This document shows positions 15,469-25,337 of a DNA stretch of 64,000 bases, piece by piece (position 1 is the first letter of the stretch; the number at the start of each line of letters is the position of its first letter). Location of the stretch: contig NZ_VSFF01000001.1 of NCBI RefSeq assembly GCF_008085905.1, positions 124,001 through 188,000 of the forward strand. The letters run 5' to 3'. The notes under the pieces were generated by a model that was not told the origin of the DNA, did not search any database, and worked only from the letters and a program-made list of their open reading frames with translations. A program made the position numbers and the translations under genes. The stretch comes from Actinomadura syzygii (lineage in GTDB: Bacteria > Actinomycetota > Actinomycetes > Streptosporangiales > Streptosporangiaceae).

Positions 15469-16063
15469 ACGAGAAGTGCGCGCCCGCCGGCTCCCCACCG
15501 CGGTCAAGATCGTGATCGCGGGCGGCTTCGGAGTCGGCAAGACCACCATGGTGGGCACGGTCTCCGAGACCCAGCCGCTGCGGACCGAGGAGCTCCTCAC
15601 CGACGTCGGCGTCGGCGTGGACGACATCTCCGGGGTGGAGCGCAAGGACTCCACCACCGTCGCGATGGACTTCGGCCGCATCACCATGCGGAACGAGTAC
15701 GTCCTGTACTTGTTCGGGACGCCCGGCCAGAAGCGCTTCTGGTTCATGTGGGACGAGGTGGCCCTCGGCGCGCTCGGCGCGGTCGTCCTCGCCGACACGC
15801 GGCGGCTGTCCGACTGCTTCCCGTCCGTGGACTACTTCGAGCGCCGCCAGACGCCGTTCGTCGTCGCGGTGAACTGCTTCGAGGGCGCCAAGCGCTACGA
15901 CCTCGGGGAGATCCAGATGGCGCTGAACCTGGGCCCGAAGGTCCCGGTGATGCTCTGCGACGCCCGCAAGATCGACTCGTGCAAGCAGGTGCTGATCGAC
16001 CTCGTCCTGCACGCGATGAAGGTCCGCGGGCTGGTCGACGCGCCCGCGCCCCAGCAGGTCTGA
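15449..16063 (+). CDS. Conservon GTP-binding protein (CvnD-type)
   Basis: 204 residues. Walker A GGFGVGKTTMVG lies at about residues 26-37, followed by switch region Thr and FGTPGQKRFWFMWDE as switch II, the pattern of small Ras-like GTPases of actinomycete conservons. The canonical NKxD is modified (VAVNCFEGAKRY), as usual in this group. ATG at 15449 with AAGGCGG upstream inside cvnC. The normal upstream histidine kinase (CvnA) is absent, so the signal input for this switch is unclear. Confidence 0.9.
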   Translation: MVSGPSRREVRARRLPTAVKIVIAGGFGVGKTTMVGTVSETQPLRTEELLTDVGVGVDDISGVERKDSTTVAMDFGRITMRNEYVLYLFGTPGQKRFWFMWDEVALGALGAVVLADTRRLSDCFPSVDYFERRQTPFVVAVNCFEGAKRYDLGEIQMALNLGPKVPVMLCDARKIDSCKQVLIDLVLHAMKVRGLVDAPAPQQV

Positions 16064-16067
16064 CGCG

Positions 16068-16113
16068 AAGCGGCGGCGGGCACCGGAGGGAATCCCGGTG
16101 CCCGCCGCCGCTT
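16068..16113. terminator. Bidirectional terminator between conservon and polyprenyl synthase genes
   Basis: A 19-bp perfect stem (AAGCGGCGGCGGGCACCGG and its complement) with an 8-nt loop sits between two convergent genes, 4 nt after the cvnD stop and 18 nt from the prenyl synthase stop. The AA at one foot and TT at the other make it usable in both directions. Confidence 0.85.
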
Positions 16114-16131
16114 GTCGCGTGCAGGCCCTCG

Positions 16132-17178
16132 TCAGCCCGTCCGGGAGACGACGTAGTCGCAGAGGTGCGTGAAGGCGTCGCGCGCCGGGATGGCCGGGAG
16201 GGTGAGGAGCTCGGCGCGGGCGTCCTCGGCCCAGCGGCGCAGGTCGGCACGGGCGCGGTCCATGGCCGGGTGGGCGCGCAGCAGCGCGAGGGCCTCGGCG
16301 TGCGGCGCGTCGTCCTTGGACAGGTCCTGGACGAGCAGCTCCCGCAGCCGCGCGTCGTCCGCGCCCGAGCCGATCCCGGCGAGCACGTGGTGCATCGGCA
16401 GCGTGAGGATGCCCTCGCGCAGGTCTGTGCCGGGCGTCTTGCCCGACTCCTCCGTCTCGGACGCGATGTCGAGGATGTCGTCCGACAGCTGGAACGCGAC
16501 GCCGATCTTCTCGCACGCCGACGTGACTGTGTCGACGACGTGCGTGGGCGCGCCCGCGAGCAGCGCGCCGAAATGCCCGGACACGGCGATCAGCGACCCG
16601 GTCTTGTCGGCCAGGACCTGGAGGTAGTGCTTGAGCGGGTCGGCTTCGGCGCCGGGCCCGACGGTCTCCTGGATCTGGCCGCGGACGAGCCGCGCGAACG
16701 CCCGCGCCTGGATCCGGACGGCGTCCGGCCCGAGGTCGGCGAGCAGGTCGGACGCGCGGGCGAACAGGTAGTCGCCGGTGAGGATCGCGACGGTGTTCGT
16801 CCAGCGGGAGTTCGCGGACTGCTGCCCGCGCCGGACGGTCGCCTCGTCCATCACGTCGTCGTGGTAGAGCGTGCCGAGATGGGTCAGCTCGACGACGACC
16901 GCGGCGGGCACGACGCCCGGCGCGGCGGGATCGCCGAAGTGGGACGCGAGCAGCACCAGCATCGGCCGGAAGCGCTTGCCGCCCGCCTCCACCAGGTGCC
17001 TGGAGGCGTCGCTGAGCAGCGGGTCCTCGCCGCGCACGCAGTCCAGCAGGAGGGCCTCGACGTCGGCGAGGCGCTCCCGCGCGTCCGCCGCGAGCGCGGC
17101 GTCAATGGAAAGCCCGAACGGGCCGGTCTCTTCCCGAGCCGGCCCGTTCGTCTTCTCAGCGGATGGTGGGTTGCTCAC
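16132..17178 (-). CDS. Long-chain polyprenyl diphosphate synthase
   Basis: 348 residues. Trans-prenyltransferase that elongates allylic diphosphates with isopentenyl diphosphate. First Asp-rich motif DDVMD in LGTLYHDDVMDEATVRRG; second SDDILDIA; GGKRFRPMLVLL binds IPP. Located 10 nt after nuoN on the same strand, it most likely makes the side chain of the menaquinone used by complex I (hepta- to nonaprenyl range, chain length not readable). Start GTG at 17178 with GGGAG 6 nt upstream; in-frame codons further up lie inside nuoN. It could also feed the terpene cyclase at 12.6 kb, but that enzyme needs C15-C20 substrates. Confidence 0.9.
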   Translation of the reverse strand: MSNPPSAEKTNGPAREETGPFGLSIDAALAADARERLADVEALLLDCVRGEDPLLSDASRHLVEAGGKRFRPMLVLLASHFGDPAAPGVVPAAVVVELTHLGTLYHDDVMDEATVRRGQQSANSRWTNTVAILTGDYLFARASDLLADLGPDAVRIQARAFARLVRGQIQETVGPGAEADPLKHYLQVLADKTGSLIAVSGHFGALLAGAPTHVVDTVTSACEKIGVAFQLSDDILDIASETEESGKTPGTDLREGILTLPMHHVLAGIGSGADDARLRELLVQDLSKDDAPHAEALALLRAHPAMDRARADLRRWAEDARAELLTLPAIPARDAFTHLCDYVVSRTG

Positions 17179-17188
17179 CCAGGACTCC

Positions 17189-18772
17189 CTACCGGACGAA
17201 CATGTGGGTCGTGGCTTGTCCCGCAAGGTCCAGAACGGGCTGTGGGAGCACGCCGAGTACCACAGTAGCCGTCACGCCGACCGCGACCGCGACCGCGGTC
17301 GCCGGGCCCGCCACGACGACCGGTCCGTCCGCGTCCGGCTCGCTGAAGAACATGACCACGATCACGCGCACGTAGAAGAACGCGGCCACCGCCGACGACA
17401 CGACCGCGACGATCACCAGCGGGGTCGCGCCGGCCTCCACGGCCGCCTTGAACACCGCGAACTTCCCGGTGAAGCCGCTCGTCAGCGGGATGCCCGCGAA
17501 CGCCAGCAGGAAGAAGGCGAACACGCCCGCGACGACCGGGGAGCGCTTGCCGAGCCCCGCCCAGCGGGACAGGTGCCCCGCCTCGCCGCCCGCGTCCCGC
17601 ACCATCGTGACGACGGCGAACGCGCCGACCGAGGTGAAGCCGTAGGCGAGCAGGTAGAACAGCGTGCTGGACAGGCCGTGCGGGGACGCCGCGATCACGC
17701 CCATGAGCAGGAAGCCCGCGTGCGCGATGGACGAGTAGGCCAGCATCCGCTTGATGTCGGTCTGGGTGATCGCGATGATCGACCCGATCGCCATCGTGAG
17801 AATCGCCACACCCCACATGAAGGGGCGCCAGTCCCACTCGAGCGTCTCGAACACGACGTAGTAGACGCGCAGGATCGCCCCGAAAGCGGACACGACCGTG
17901 CAGGACGCCATCAGCGCCGTGATCGGGGTCGGGGCGCCCTGGTAGACGTCCGGCTTCCACATGTGGAACGGAACGCCGCCGAGCTTGAACAGCAGCCCGA
18001 CCGACAGCAGCGCGGCGCCCGCGAGCAGCAGCGTCTCGCTGCCCGCGTCCTTGCTGATCTGCGCGGAGATGTCCGACAGCCGCACCGACCCGGCGTAGCC
18101 GTAGAGCAGCGCCGTCCCGTACAGGAAGAACGCCGACGAGAACGCGCCGAGCAGGAAGTACTTGACCGCCGCCTCCTGCGAGAGGAGCCGCCGCCGGCGG
18201 GCGAGCCCGCACAGCAGGTACAGCGGCAGCGACAGCACTTCCAGCGCGACGAACATCGTCAGCAGGTCGTTCGCGGCCGGGAACATCAGCATGCCGCCGA
18301 CGGCGAACATCATCAGCGGGAACACCTCGGTCTGGGTGATCCCGGCCTGCGCGGTGCGCTGCTCGGCCTCGCTGCCCGGCAGCGCGGACGCCTGCGCGGC
18401 GAAGTGCCCGCCGGCCCGGCCGCCCCGCTCGGCGATCAGCAGCAGGCTGACCAGCGCGAGGACGAGGATGGTGCCCTGGAGGAACAGGGTCGGGCCGTCC
18501 ACGCCGAGCGCGCCCTCCGCGGCCACCTCGTGCGGATTGTCGCGCCACGCGAGGACGATCGTCCAGGCGAAGGCCCCGGCGAGCGCGAGGAACGCGATCG
18601 GCACCTGCGCCCAGTAGCGCGCGGTCCGGCCGACGAACGCCTCGACGAGCACGCCGAGGATGGCGGCGCCGAAGACCAGCAGCATCGGGGCGAGCTGCCC
18701 GTACTCGATGTGCGGCGCGGGGATGTCACCCCCCTGCGCGAGGACCGCGCTCACCTGCGTGCCGGTGTTCAT
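17189..18772 (-). CDS. nuoN: NADH-quinone oxidoreductase subunit N
   Basis: 527 residues, about 14 membrane helices. One of the three antiporter-like subunits that move protons in complex I. The conserved Lys/His helix region is in GGVPFHMWKPDVYQGAPTPITALMAS, and the LAYSSIAHAGFLLMG block is diagnostic. ATG at 18772 overlaps the nuoM stop by ATGA. Last nuo gene of the operon. Confidence 0.96.
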   Translation of the reverse strand: MNTGTQVSAVLAQGGDIPAPHIEYGQLAPMLLVFGAAILGVLVEAFVGRTARYWAQVPIAFLALAGAFAWTIVLAWRDNPHEVAAEGALGVDGPTLFLQGTILVLALVSLLLIAERGGRAGGHFAAQASALPGSEAEQRTAQAGITQTEVFPLMMFAVGGMLMFPAANDLLTMFVALEVLSLPLYLLCGLARRRRLLSQEAAVKYFLLGAFSSAFFLYGTALLYGYAGSVRLSDISAQISKDAGSETLLLAGAALLSVGLLFKLGGVPFHMWKPDVYQGAPTPITALMASCTVVSAFGAILRVYYVVFETLEWDWRPFMWGVAILTMAIGSIIAITQTDIKRMLAYSSIAHAGFLLMGVIAASPHGLSSTLFYLLAYGFTSVGAFAVVTMVRDAGGEAGHLSRWAGLGKRSPVVAGVFAFFLLAFAGIPLTSGFTGKFAVFKAAVEAGATPLVIVAVVSSAVAAFFYVRVIVVMFFSEPDADGPVVVAGPATAVAVAVGVTATVVLGVLPQPVLDLAGQATTHMFVR

Positions 18773-20349
18773 GGACGGGCTCCGTTCTCGGCGACGTTAC
18801 CGGTGATGTCCGGCCGCGGGTCCTGCCTGTCGACCCGGACCAGCGTCTCCTTCACCGACGGGTTGATCAGGTGCAGCACCGGCTGCGGGAAGAAGCCCAT
18901 CGCCACGATGATCGCGATGATCGGGGCGACGGCCCACTTCTCCCGGGCGTTCAGGTCCTTCATGCCCTCGACGGCGGGGACCTTCGGGCCGCCCATGGTC
19001 CGCTGGTACATCCACAGGATGTAGATCGCGGCGAGGACGACGCCGGTGACCGCGAGCGCGCCCGCCCACTTGTAGCGGGAGAACGTGCCGACGATGACGA
19101 GGAACTCCGAGACGAACGTGGACAGGCCGGGCAGCGACAGCCCGGACAGGCCCGCGATGAGGAACGTCCCGGCGAGGATCGGCGCGACCTTCTGCACGCC
19201 GCCGTAGTCGGAGATCCTCGCCGACCGCCGCCGGACGATCATGAACCCGATGACCAGGAACAGCGCGCCGGTGGAGAACCCGTGGTTGACCATGTAGAGC
19301 GTCGCGCCGGACTGCCCCTGCGACGTCATCGCGAAGATGCCGAGCACGATGAACCCGAAGTGCGACACCGACGTGTAGGCGATGAGCCGCTTGAGGTCGA
19401 CCTGCCCGATCGCGAGGATCGCGCCGTAGATGATGCTGAGCACCGCGAACGCGAGCACCACGGGCGTCGCCCACTTGGACGCGCCCGGGAACAGCTCCAG
19501 GCAGAACCGCAGCATCCCGTACGTGCCGACCTTGTCGAGGACGCCGACGATCAGCACCAGCGCGCCGGGCGGCGACTGCTGCGCCGCGTCCGGGAGCCAG
19601 GTGTGCACCGGCACCATCGGCGCCTTGATCGCGAACGCGACGAAGAACCCGAGGAACAGCCACTTGGCGGTGGTCGGGTCGATGTTCATCTTCGCGAGCT
19701 CGTCGAACATGAACGTGCCGCGGCCGAGCCCGCCCTCCGACACCGGCTTGCTCGACAGCGGGTACAGCCAGATGACCGCGACCAGCATGAGCAGCCCGCC
19801 GAACAGCGAGTACAGCAGGAACTTCACCGCGGCGTAGGAGCGCTGCGCGCCGCCGTAGTACCCGATGATGAAGTACACCGGGATGAGCATCGCCTCGAAG
19901 AAGACGTAGAACAGGAACACGTCGGTCGCCGCGAAGACGCCGATCATGGCCGCTTCGAGGGCGAGCAGCAGCGCGAAGTACGTCTTCACCGAGCGCTTCG
20001 CGGGGACGTCGACGCCGCCGGAGCGGTCGGCCTCCGTCCAGGACGCGAGCATCACCAGCGGGACGAGGATCACCGACAGCAGGATCAGCACGAGCGCGAC
20101 GCCGTCGACGCCGACCGCCCAGTGGACCCCGAACTCCTTGATCCACCAGTACTTCTCGGTGTACTGGAAGCGGTCGCCGCCCGCGTCGAAACCGGCCGCC
20201 ATCACGCCGGCGAGCACCGCGACGACGAGCGAGACGCCGATCGCGAACTGCTTGACCAGCGCCTCCCGCTCCCGCGGTATGACGCTGAGCAGCACCGCGC
20301 CCACGAGGGGCAGCGCGATGAGGACGCTCAGCCAGGGAAAGTCGTTCAC
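18769..20349 (-). CDS. nuoM: NADH-quinone oxidoreductase subunit M
   Basis: 526 residues, about 14 membrane helices; proton-pumping antiporter-like subunit. Signature segments [20 protein letters not shown] and [17 protein letters not shown] are present. The start is GTG at 20349, overlapping the nuoL stop as GTGA; the open frame continues upstream through nuoL out of phase and is not part of the gene. Confidence 0.96.
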   Translation of the reverse strand: MNDFPWLSVLIALPLVGAVLLSVIPREREALVKQFAIGVSLVVAVLAGVMAAGFDAGGDRFQYTEKYWWIKEFGVHWAVGVDGVALVLILLSVILVPLVMLASWTEADRSGGVDVPAKRSVKTYFALLLALEAAMIGVFAATDVFLFYVFFEAMLIPVYFIIGYYGGAQRSYAAVKFLLYSLFGGLLMLVAVIWLYPLSSKPVSEGGLGRGTFMFDELAKMNIDPTTAKWLFLGFFVAFAIKAPMVPVHTWLPDAAQQSPPGALVLIVGVLDKVGTYGMLRFCLELFPGASKWATPVVLAFAVLSIIYGAILAIGQVDLKRLIAYTSVSHFGFIVLGIFAMTSQGQSGATLYMVNHGFSTGALFLVIGFMIVRRRSARISDYGGVQKVAPILAGTFLIAGLSGLSLPGLSTFVSEFLVIVGTFSRYKWAGALAVTGVVLAAIYILWMYQRTMGGPKVPAVEGMKDLNAREKWAVAPIIAIIVAMGFFPQPVLHLINPSVKETLVRVDRQDPRPDITGNVAENGARP

Positions 20350-22262
20350 GAGACATTCACCGCCAGCAGTGCGGCGACCACCAGGGCGGCGCCGAAGAAC
20401 ATCGATAGTGCGTAGGAACGGGCGAAGCCGGTCTGGATGCGGCGGAACCGGCCGGACGTCCCGCCGATCCCGGCGGCCGTGCCGTTCACGGCGCCGTCGA
20501 CGCCGCGTCCGTCGAACCAGACCGCGAGCCTGGTCAGCCACTGGCCGGGACGCATCAGCAGCGACTCGTTGATCGCGTCGCCGTACAGGTCCCGGCGGGC
20601 CGCGACGGTGACGAACGAGCCCTTCGGCGCCTCGCGCGGCACCTTCCGGCTGCCGTACTGCCGCCACGCGATCGCCGCGCCGACGACCATCAGCACGAAG
20701 GTCGCGATGCTCGACGGGGACAGCGGCTTGAAGCCGGCCTCGTGCTCGGGCGCCCCGACGACCGGTTCCAGGAAGTCGGAGAAGCCGCCGAGGATCAGGA
20801 ACCCGCCCGCGCCCACGGAGCCGACCGCGAGCAGCATCAGCGGCCACGTCATGACGGCCGGGGACTCGTGCGGGTGGACGTCGTCCTCCCAGCGCTTCTC
20901 GCCGAAGAACGTCATGAACATCACGCGCGACATGTAGTACGCGGTGATGCCCGCGCCGATCAGCGCGCACGAGCCGAGGATCGCCCCGGACGTGCCGCCC
21001 TTCTCGAACGCGGCCTCGATGATGCCGTCCTTGGTGAACCAGCCGGACAGGCCCGGGAAGCCGATGATCGCGAGATAACCGAGCCCGAACGTGACGTAGG
21101 TGGTCACCATGACGGCGCGGAGCGCGCCGTAGTGGCGCATGTTCACGTCGTCCTTCATGCCGTGCATGACCGACCCGGCGCCGAGGAACAGGCCCGCCTT
21201 GAAGAAGCCGTGCGCGATGAGGTGCGCGATGGCGAAGACGTAGCCGGGCTTGCCGAGCCCCGCGGCGAGGTGCATGTAGCCGATCTGCGACATCGTCGAC
21301 CCGGCGAGGGCCTTCTTGATGTCGTCCTTGCCGCACCCGATGATCGCACCGGCGAGCAGCGTGGCCGCGCCGACGATCGTCACCACGAGCTGCGCGGTGT
21401 CGGACATCTCGAAGATCGGCCCGGACCGGACGATCAGGTACACGCCCGCGGTCACCATCGTCGCCGCGTGGATCAGCGCCGACACCGGGGTCGGGCCCTC
21501 CATCGCGTCCAGCAGCCAGGACTGGAGCGGGAGCTGCGCCGACTTGCCGCACGCGCCGAGCAGGAGCAGCAGCCCGATCGCGGTCGCCGTGCCGGTGCCG
21601 AGCTGGGACGCGAGCCCCACGTGCTCGGCGCCGGTGCCGAGGATCGGGCCGAAGCCGACCGTCCCGAACGTGGCGAACATCAGCGCGATCGCGATGATCA
21701 GCCCCATGTCGCCGACGCGGTTGACGACGAACGCCTTCTTCGCCGCGGTCGCCGCCGTCGGCTTGTACTGCCAGAAGCCGATCAGCAGGTACGAGGCGAG
21801 GCCGACGCCCTCCCAGCCGAGGAACATGACCAGGTAGTTGTCGCCGAGCACCAGCAGCAGCATCGCCGCGACGAACAGGTTCAGGTACGCGAAGAACTTG
21901 CGCCGCTCGGGGTCCTCGGCCATGTAGCCGATCGAGTAGATGTGGATCAGCGAGCCGACCCCGGTGATCAGCAGGACGAAGCTGATCGACAGCGGGTCGA
22001 CCAGCAGGTCCATGCCGACCTTGAACGAGCCGACGTCGATGAAGTCCCACAGGTGCACGGTGCGGCGCCGCTCGGCGGAGCCGTATCCGAGCATCTGGAC
22101 GAACATCGCCGCGCCCACCGCGAAGGACGCGACCGACATGGCGACGCCGAGCAGGTGCCCCCACTTGTCGGTGCGTCTCCCCCCGAGCAGGAGGATCGCG
22201 GCGCCGGCGAGCGGCAGCGCGATGAGGAGCCAGGACGCGGCCTGGATGCCTTCCGCTTTCAT
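20346..22262 (-). CDS. nuoL: NADH-quinone oxidoreductase subunit L
   Basis: 638 residues, about 16 membrane helices; the distal antiporter-like subunit with the long lateral helix. Recognised by [18 protein letters not shown], the [26 protein letters not shown] proton-channel stretch, and [12 protein letters not shown] at 22262; 10 nt after the nuoK stop. Confidence 0.96.
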   Translation of the reverse strand: MKAEGIQAASWLLIALPLAGAAILLLGGRRTDKWGHLLGVAMSVASFAVGAAMFVQMLGYGSAERRRTVHLWDFIDVGSFKVGMDLLVDPLSISFVLLITGVGSLIHIYSIGYMAEDPERRKFFAYLNLFVAAMLLLVLGDNYLVMFLGWEGVGLASYLLIGFWQYKPTAATAAKKAFVVNRVGDMGLIIAIALMFATFGTVGFGPILGTGAEHVGLASQLGTGTATAIGLLLLLGACGKSAQLPLQSWLLDAMEGPTPVSALIHAATMVTAGVYLIVRSGPIFEMSDTAQLVVTIVGAATLLAGAIIGCGKDDIKKALAGSTMSQIGYMHLAAGLGKPGYVFAIAHLIAHGFFKAGLFLGAGSVMHGMKDDVNMRHYGALRAVMVTTYVTFGLGYLAIIGFPGLSGWFTKDGIIEAAFEKGGTSGAILGSCALIGAGITAYYMSRVMFMTFFGEKRWEDDVHPHESPAVMTWPLMLLAVGSVGAGGFLILGGFSDFLEPVVGAPEHEAGFKPLSPSSIATFVLMVVGAAIAWRQYGSRKVPREAPKGSFVTVAARRDLYGDAINESLLMRPGQWLTRLAVWFDGRGVDGAVNGTAAGIGGTSGRFRRIQTGFARSYALSMFFGAALVVAALLAVNVS

Positions 22263-22272
22263 CCCGAGCCTC

Positions 22273-22572
22273 TCAGTACTTCAGCAGGTTCACGTCGTCC
22301 ACCGACGAGGACCTGCGGGTCCGGAAGACGGTCATGATGATCGCCAGGCCGACCACGACCTCCGCCGCGGCCACCACCATCACGAAGAACGCGATGATCT
22401 GGCCGTCCAGGTTGCCGTGCATGCGGGAGAACGACACGAACGCAAGGTTCGTCGCGTTCAGCATGAGCTCGACGCACATGAACACCACGATCGCGTTGCG
22501 GCGCACGAGGACGCCGAACGCTCCGATGGTGAACAGGACCGCCGAGAGCGCCAGGTAGTGCCCGGGGCTCAT
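22273..22572 (-). CDS. nuoK: NADH-quinone oxidoreductase subunit K
   Basis: 99 residues, three membrane helices, the standard length. The buried Glu of helix 2 is in [11 protein letters not shown] and the second in [11 protein letters not shown]; both are needed for proton transfer. ATG overlaps the nuoJ stop by ATGA. Confidence 0.96.
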   Translation of the reverse strand: MSPGHYLALSAVLFTIGAFGVLVRRNAIVVFMCVELMLNATNLAFVSFSRMHGNLDGQIIAFFVMVVAAAEVVVGLAIIMTVFRTRRSSSVDDVNLLKY

Positions 22573-23462
22573 TCGCCCGCCTCCCCTTCACGTCCGGAGG
22601 CCGGCGACCCGGACTTCACGGAGCGGGACTCGGCGTCCGCGTCCGCGGCCTCCTCGGTCGCGGCCTTCACGGCGCGGACGTCCCGCTCGACCGCCTCTTC
22701 CTCGGTGCCGCCGAACAGGTCGACGTGCCGCTCCGCGGTGTCGGTCCGGGCCGCGATGACCGGGTTGACCGACAGTTCGGACGGCGTCCCGTCGGGCAGC
22801 AGCGCCGGCATGTCGACGGCGTTGTGCCGGGCGTAGGTGCCGGGGCCCGGCAGCGGGCCCGGGTGGTCGCCGGACAGGAACCGCGCCTTCGACATGTCCT
22901 TCTGCGTCGCCTTCGGCTCGGTGCGCTCCCGGTGCGCCAGCACCATCGCGCCGAGCGCCGCCGTGATCAGCAGCGCGCTCGTCGCCTCGAACGCGAACAC
23001 GTACTTGGAGAACAGCAGCCGGGCCAGGCCGACGACGTTGCCCTCCGCGTTGGCCTGGTCGAGGCCCTTCGAGCTGCCGAGCGCGGCGTTCCCGAGCCCG
23101 ACCGTCAGCAGGACGACGAACCCGAGTGCGGCGATCACCGCCCAGAACCGCTGGCCGCGGATCGTCTCGACCAGCGAGTCCGTCGAGCTGACGCCGACGA
23201 GCATCAGCACGAACAGGAACAGCATCAGCACGGCGCCGGTGTAGACGATCACCTGGACGAACGCCAGGAACGGCGCGTTCTGGATCGCGTACAGCGCGGC
23301 GAGCGAGAGCATCACGGTCGCGAGCAGCAGCGCCGAGTGCACCGCCTTGCGCACCAGGATCATGCCGAGCGCGGCGCAGACGGAGACGGCGGCGAGCAGC
23401 CAGAAGAAGAACGGCTCGCCCGCCTGCTTGTCCGCGACCTCCGCGGCGAGGAGGTGCGTCAT
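22569..23462 (-). CDS. nuoJ: NADH-quinone oxidoreductase subunit J
   Basis: 297 residues: five membrane helices in the first 170 ([39 protein letters not shown]), then a roughly 120-residue charged cytosolic tail found in actinobacterial NuoJ and absent in E. coli. Overlaps nuoI by ATGA. Confidence 0.95.
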   Translation of the reverse strand: MTHLLAAEVADKQAGEPFFFWLLAAVSVCAALGMILVRKAVHSALLLATVMLSLAALYAIQNAPFLAFVQVIVYTGAVLMLFLFVLMLVGVSSTDSLVETIRGQRFWAVIAALGFVVLLTVGLGNAALGSSKGLDQANAEGNVVGLARLLFSKYVFAFEATSALLITAALGAMVLAHRERTEPKATQKDMSKARFLSGDHPGPLPGPGTYARHNAVDMPALLPDGTPSELSVNPVIAARTDTAERHVDLFGGTEEEAVERDVRAVKAATEEAADADAESRSVKSGSPASGREGEAGE

Positions 23463-23992
23463 TTCCCGTCACCGCCCTCTTCGGGCTGGAGGCCGAGGCG
23501 GTAGTACTCCTCCTCGGTGTCGCCGAGCCGCATCTCGTGCGGCGGCGCCTCCATGCCCTCCCGCAGCGGCGCGAGCAGCATCTCCTTGGTGTAGATGAGG
23601 CTCTCGCGGCTGTCGTCGGCGAGCTCGTACTCGTTCGTCATCGTGAGCGCCCGCGTCGGGCACGCCTCGATGCACAGCCCGCAGAGGATGCACCGCAGAT
23701 AGTTGATCTGGTAGGTGCGGCCGTACCGCTCGCCGGGCGAGTACCGCTCGTCCGCCGTGTTGTCGGCGCCCTCGACGAAGATCGCGTCGGCCGGACAGGC
23801 CCAGGCGCACAGCTCGCACCCGACGCACTTCTCCAGGCCGTCCGGCCACCGGTTGAGCTGGTGCCGCCCGTGGAAGCGCGGGGCGGTCGGCTTCTTCACC
23901 TCGGGGTACTGAACGGTCTCGCTCTTCATGAACATCTGGTGGAACGAGACCCCGAACCCCTTTACCGGGTTCAGGAAATCAGTGAGTCCCAC
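23459..23992 (-). CDS. nuoI: NADH-quinone oxidoreductase subunit I
   Basis: 177 residues. Carries the two 4Fe-4S clusters N6a and N6b in [16 protein letters not shown] and [16 protein letters not shown]. Peripheral arm protein leading electrons towards NuoB. GTG at 23992 has GGAGG 6 nt upstream and overlaps the last 14 nt of nuoH. Confidence 0.96.
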   Translation of the reverse strand: MGLTDFLNPVKGFGVSFHQMFMKSETVQYPEVKKPTAPRFHGRHQLNRWPDGLEKCVGCELCAWACPADAIFVEGADNTADERYSPGERYGRTYQINYLRCILCGLCIEACPTRALTMTNEYELADDSRESLIYTKEMLLAPLREGMEAPPHEMRLGDTEEEYYRLGLQPEEGGDGK

Positions 23993-25337
23993 TGGTGACC
24001 TCCTCAGGAGGGGTTTCGATCGTGGACGCCCCGCCCGGCTCGCGGGCCCGCCCGTGGTAGTGCGGCGCGTCCAGGGGCGGCACCGGGAACCCGCCGGCGG
24101 CCGCGGCCGGGCCGCCGTGCCCGGCCGCGCCGGGGACGATCTCCTTGTCGTCCTCGCCGCCGCGCATCAGCTCCCAGACCACCGTGGCGACCAGCACGAC
24201 CGCGGCGGCCACCGCGGTGCCGATGACGATCGTCCGCATGTCGTGGCCGTCGTTCTTCAGCGCCCGGATCGTCGCCACGAGCAGGATCCAGCCGAGGGAG
24301 AAGGGCATCAGCACCTTCCACCCGAGCTTCATCAGCTGGTCGTAGCGGACGCGGGGCAGCGTGCCGCGCAGCCAGATGAAGAAGAAGATGAACAGGAACA
24401 CCTTCGCCAGGAACCACAGGATCGGCCACCAGCCGGAGTTCGCGCCCGCCCACACGGTGGAGATCGGGAAGGGGGCGCGCCAGCCGCCGAGGAACAGCGT
24501 CGTCGCGAGCGCCGACAGCGTCGTCAGGTTGATGTACTCGGCGAGGAAGAACATCGCGAACTTCAGCGACGAGTACTCGGTGTGGAAGCCGCCGACCAGT
24601 TCGCCCTCGCCCTCGGGCAGGTCGAACGGGATGCGGTTCGACTCGCCCATCATCGTGATCACGTACACGACGAAGGACGGCGCGAGCAGGATCACGAACC
24701 AGGTCTTGTCCTGCGCCGCGACGATCTCCGAGGTGGACATCGAGCCCGCGAACATGAACACCGCCACGAACGACAGGCCCATCGCGATCTCGTAGGAGAT
24801 CATCTGCGCGGACGAGCGGAGCCCGCCGAGCAGCGAGTACGGCGACATCGACGACCAGCCCGCGAGCACGATCCCGTAGATGCCCATGGACGACATCGCG
24901 AGGACGAGCAGCACCGCCACCGGAAGGTCGGTGAGCTGGAGCGCCGTCGTGTGCCCGAAGATCGACACCTCGGGCCCGAACGGGATGATCGCGAACGAGA
25001 TGAACGCGGGCACCGCCGACATGACCGGCGCGAGGACGAACACGACCTTGTCGACGTGCCGGGGGACGATGTCCTCCTTGAGCGCCAGCTTCACGCCGTC
25101 GGCGAGGCCCTGCAGCAGGCCCTGCGGCCCGGCGCGGTTCGGGCCGACGCGCAGCTGCATCCGGCCGATGACGCGCCGCTCGATCCACATCGTCAGCAGC
25201 ACGGTCACGACCAGGAACGCGAAGACGACGACGACCTTGCCGCCGATCAGCCACCACGGGTCCTCGCCGAAGCCCGCGAGCTGCCCGCCCTCGGCGGGAG
25301 CCGCCTGGGCCGTCGCGTAGGGCGCGAGCGCGCTCAT
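23979..25337 (-). CDS. nuoH: NADH-quinone oxidoreductase subunit H
   Basis: 452 residues, about eight helices; forms the quinone chamber with NuoB and Nuo[22 protein letters not shown] and the quinone-site loop [20 protein letters not shown] identify it. The C-terminus has about 60 extra residues rich in Gly and Pro, common in actinomycetes. ATG at 25337 overlaps the nuoG stop by ATGA. Confidence 0.96.
   Translation of the reverse strand: MSALAPYATAQAAPAEGGQLAGFGEDPWWLIGGKVVVVFAFLVVTVLLTMWIERRVIGRMQLRVGPNRAGPQGLLQGLADGVKLALKEDIVPRHVDKVVFVLAPVMSAVPAFISFAIIPFGPEVSIFGHTTALQLTDLPVAVLLVLAMSSMGIYGIVLAGWSSMSPYSLLGGLRSSAQMISYEIAMGLSFVAVFMFAGSMSTSEIVAAQDKTWFVILLAPSFVVYVITMMGESNRIPFDLPEGEGELVGGFHTEYSSLKFAMFFLAEYINLTTLSALATTLFLGGWRAPFPISTVWAGANSGWWPILWFLAKVFLFIFFFIWLRGTLPRVRYDQLMKLGWKVLMPFSLGWILLVATIRALKNDGHDMRTIVIGTAVAAAVVLVATVVWELMRGGEDDKEIVPGAAGHGGPAAAAGGFPVPPLDAPHYHGRAREPGGASTIETPPEEVTSGTH

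Noticed and set aside
15748..17268. A 506-codon plus-strand frame through cvnD and the prenyl synthase
   Set aside because: It crosses a strong terminator and is out of frame with cvnD and antisense to the synthase.
18769..22164. An open frame of over 1100 codons spanning nuoM and nuoL
   Set aside because: Only the part from 20349 down is NuoM; the rest is nuoL read in the wrong frame, rich in Arg/Gly and without any family signature.
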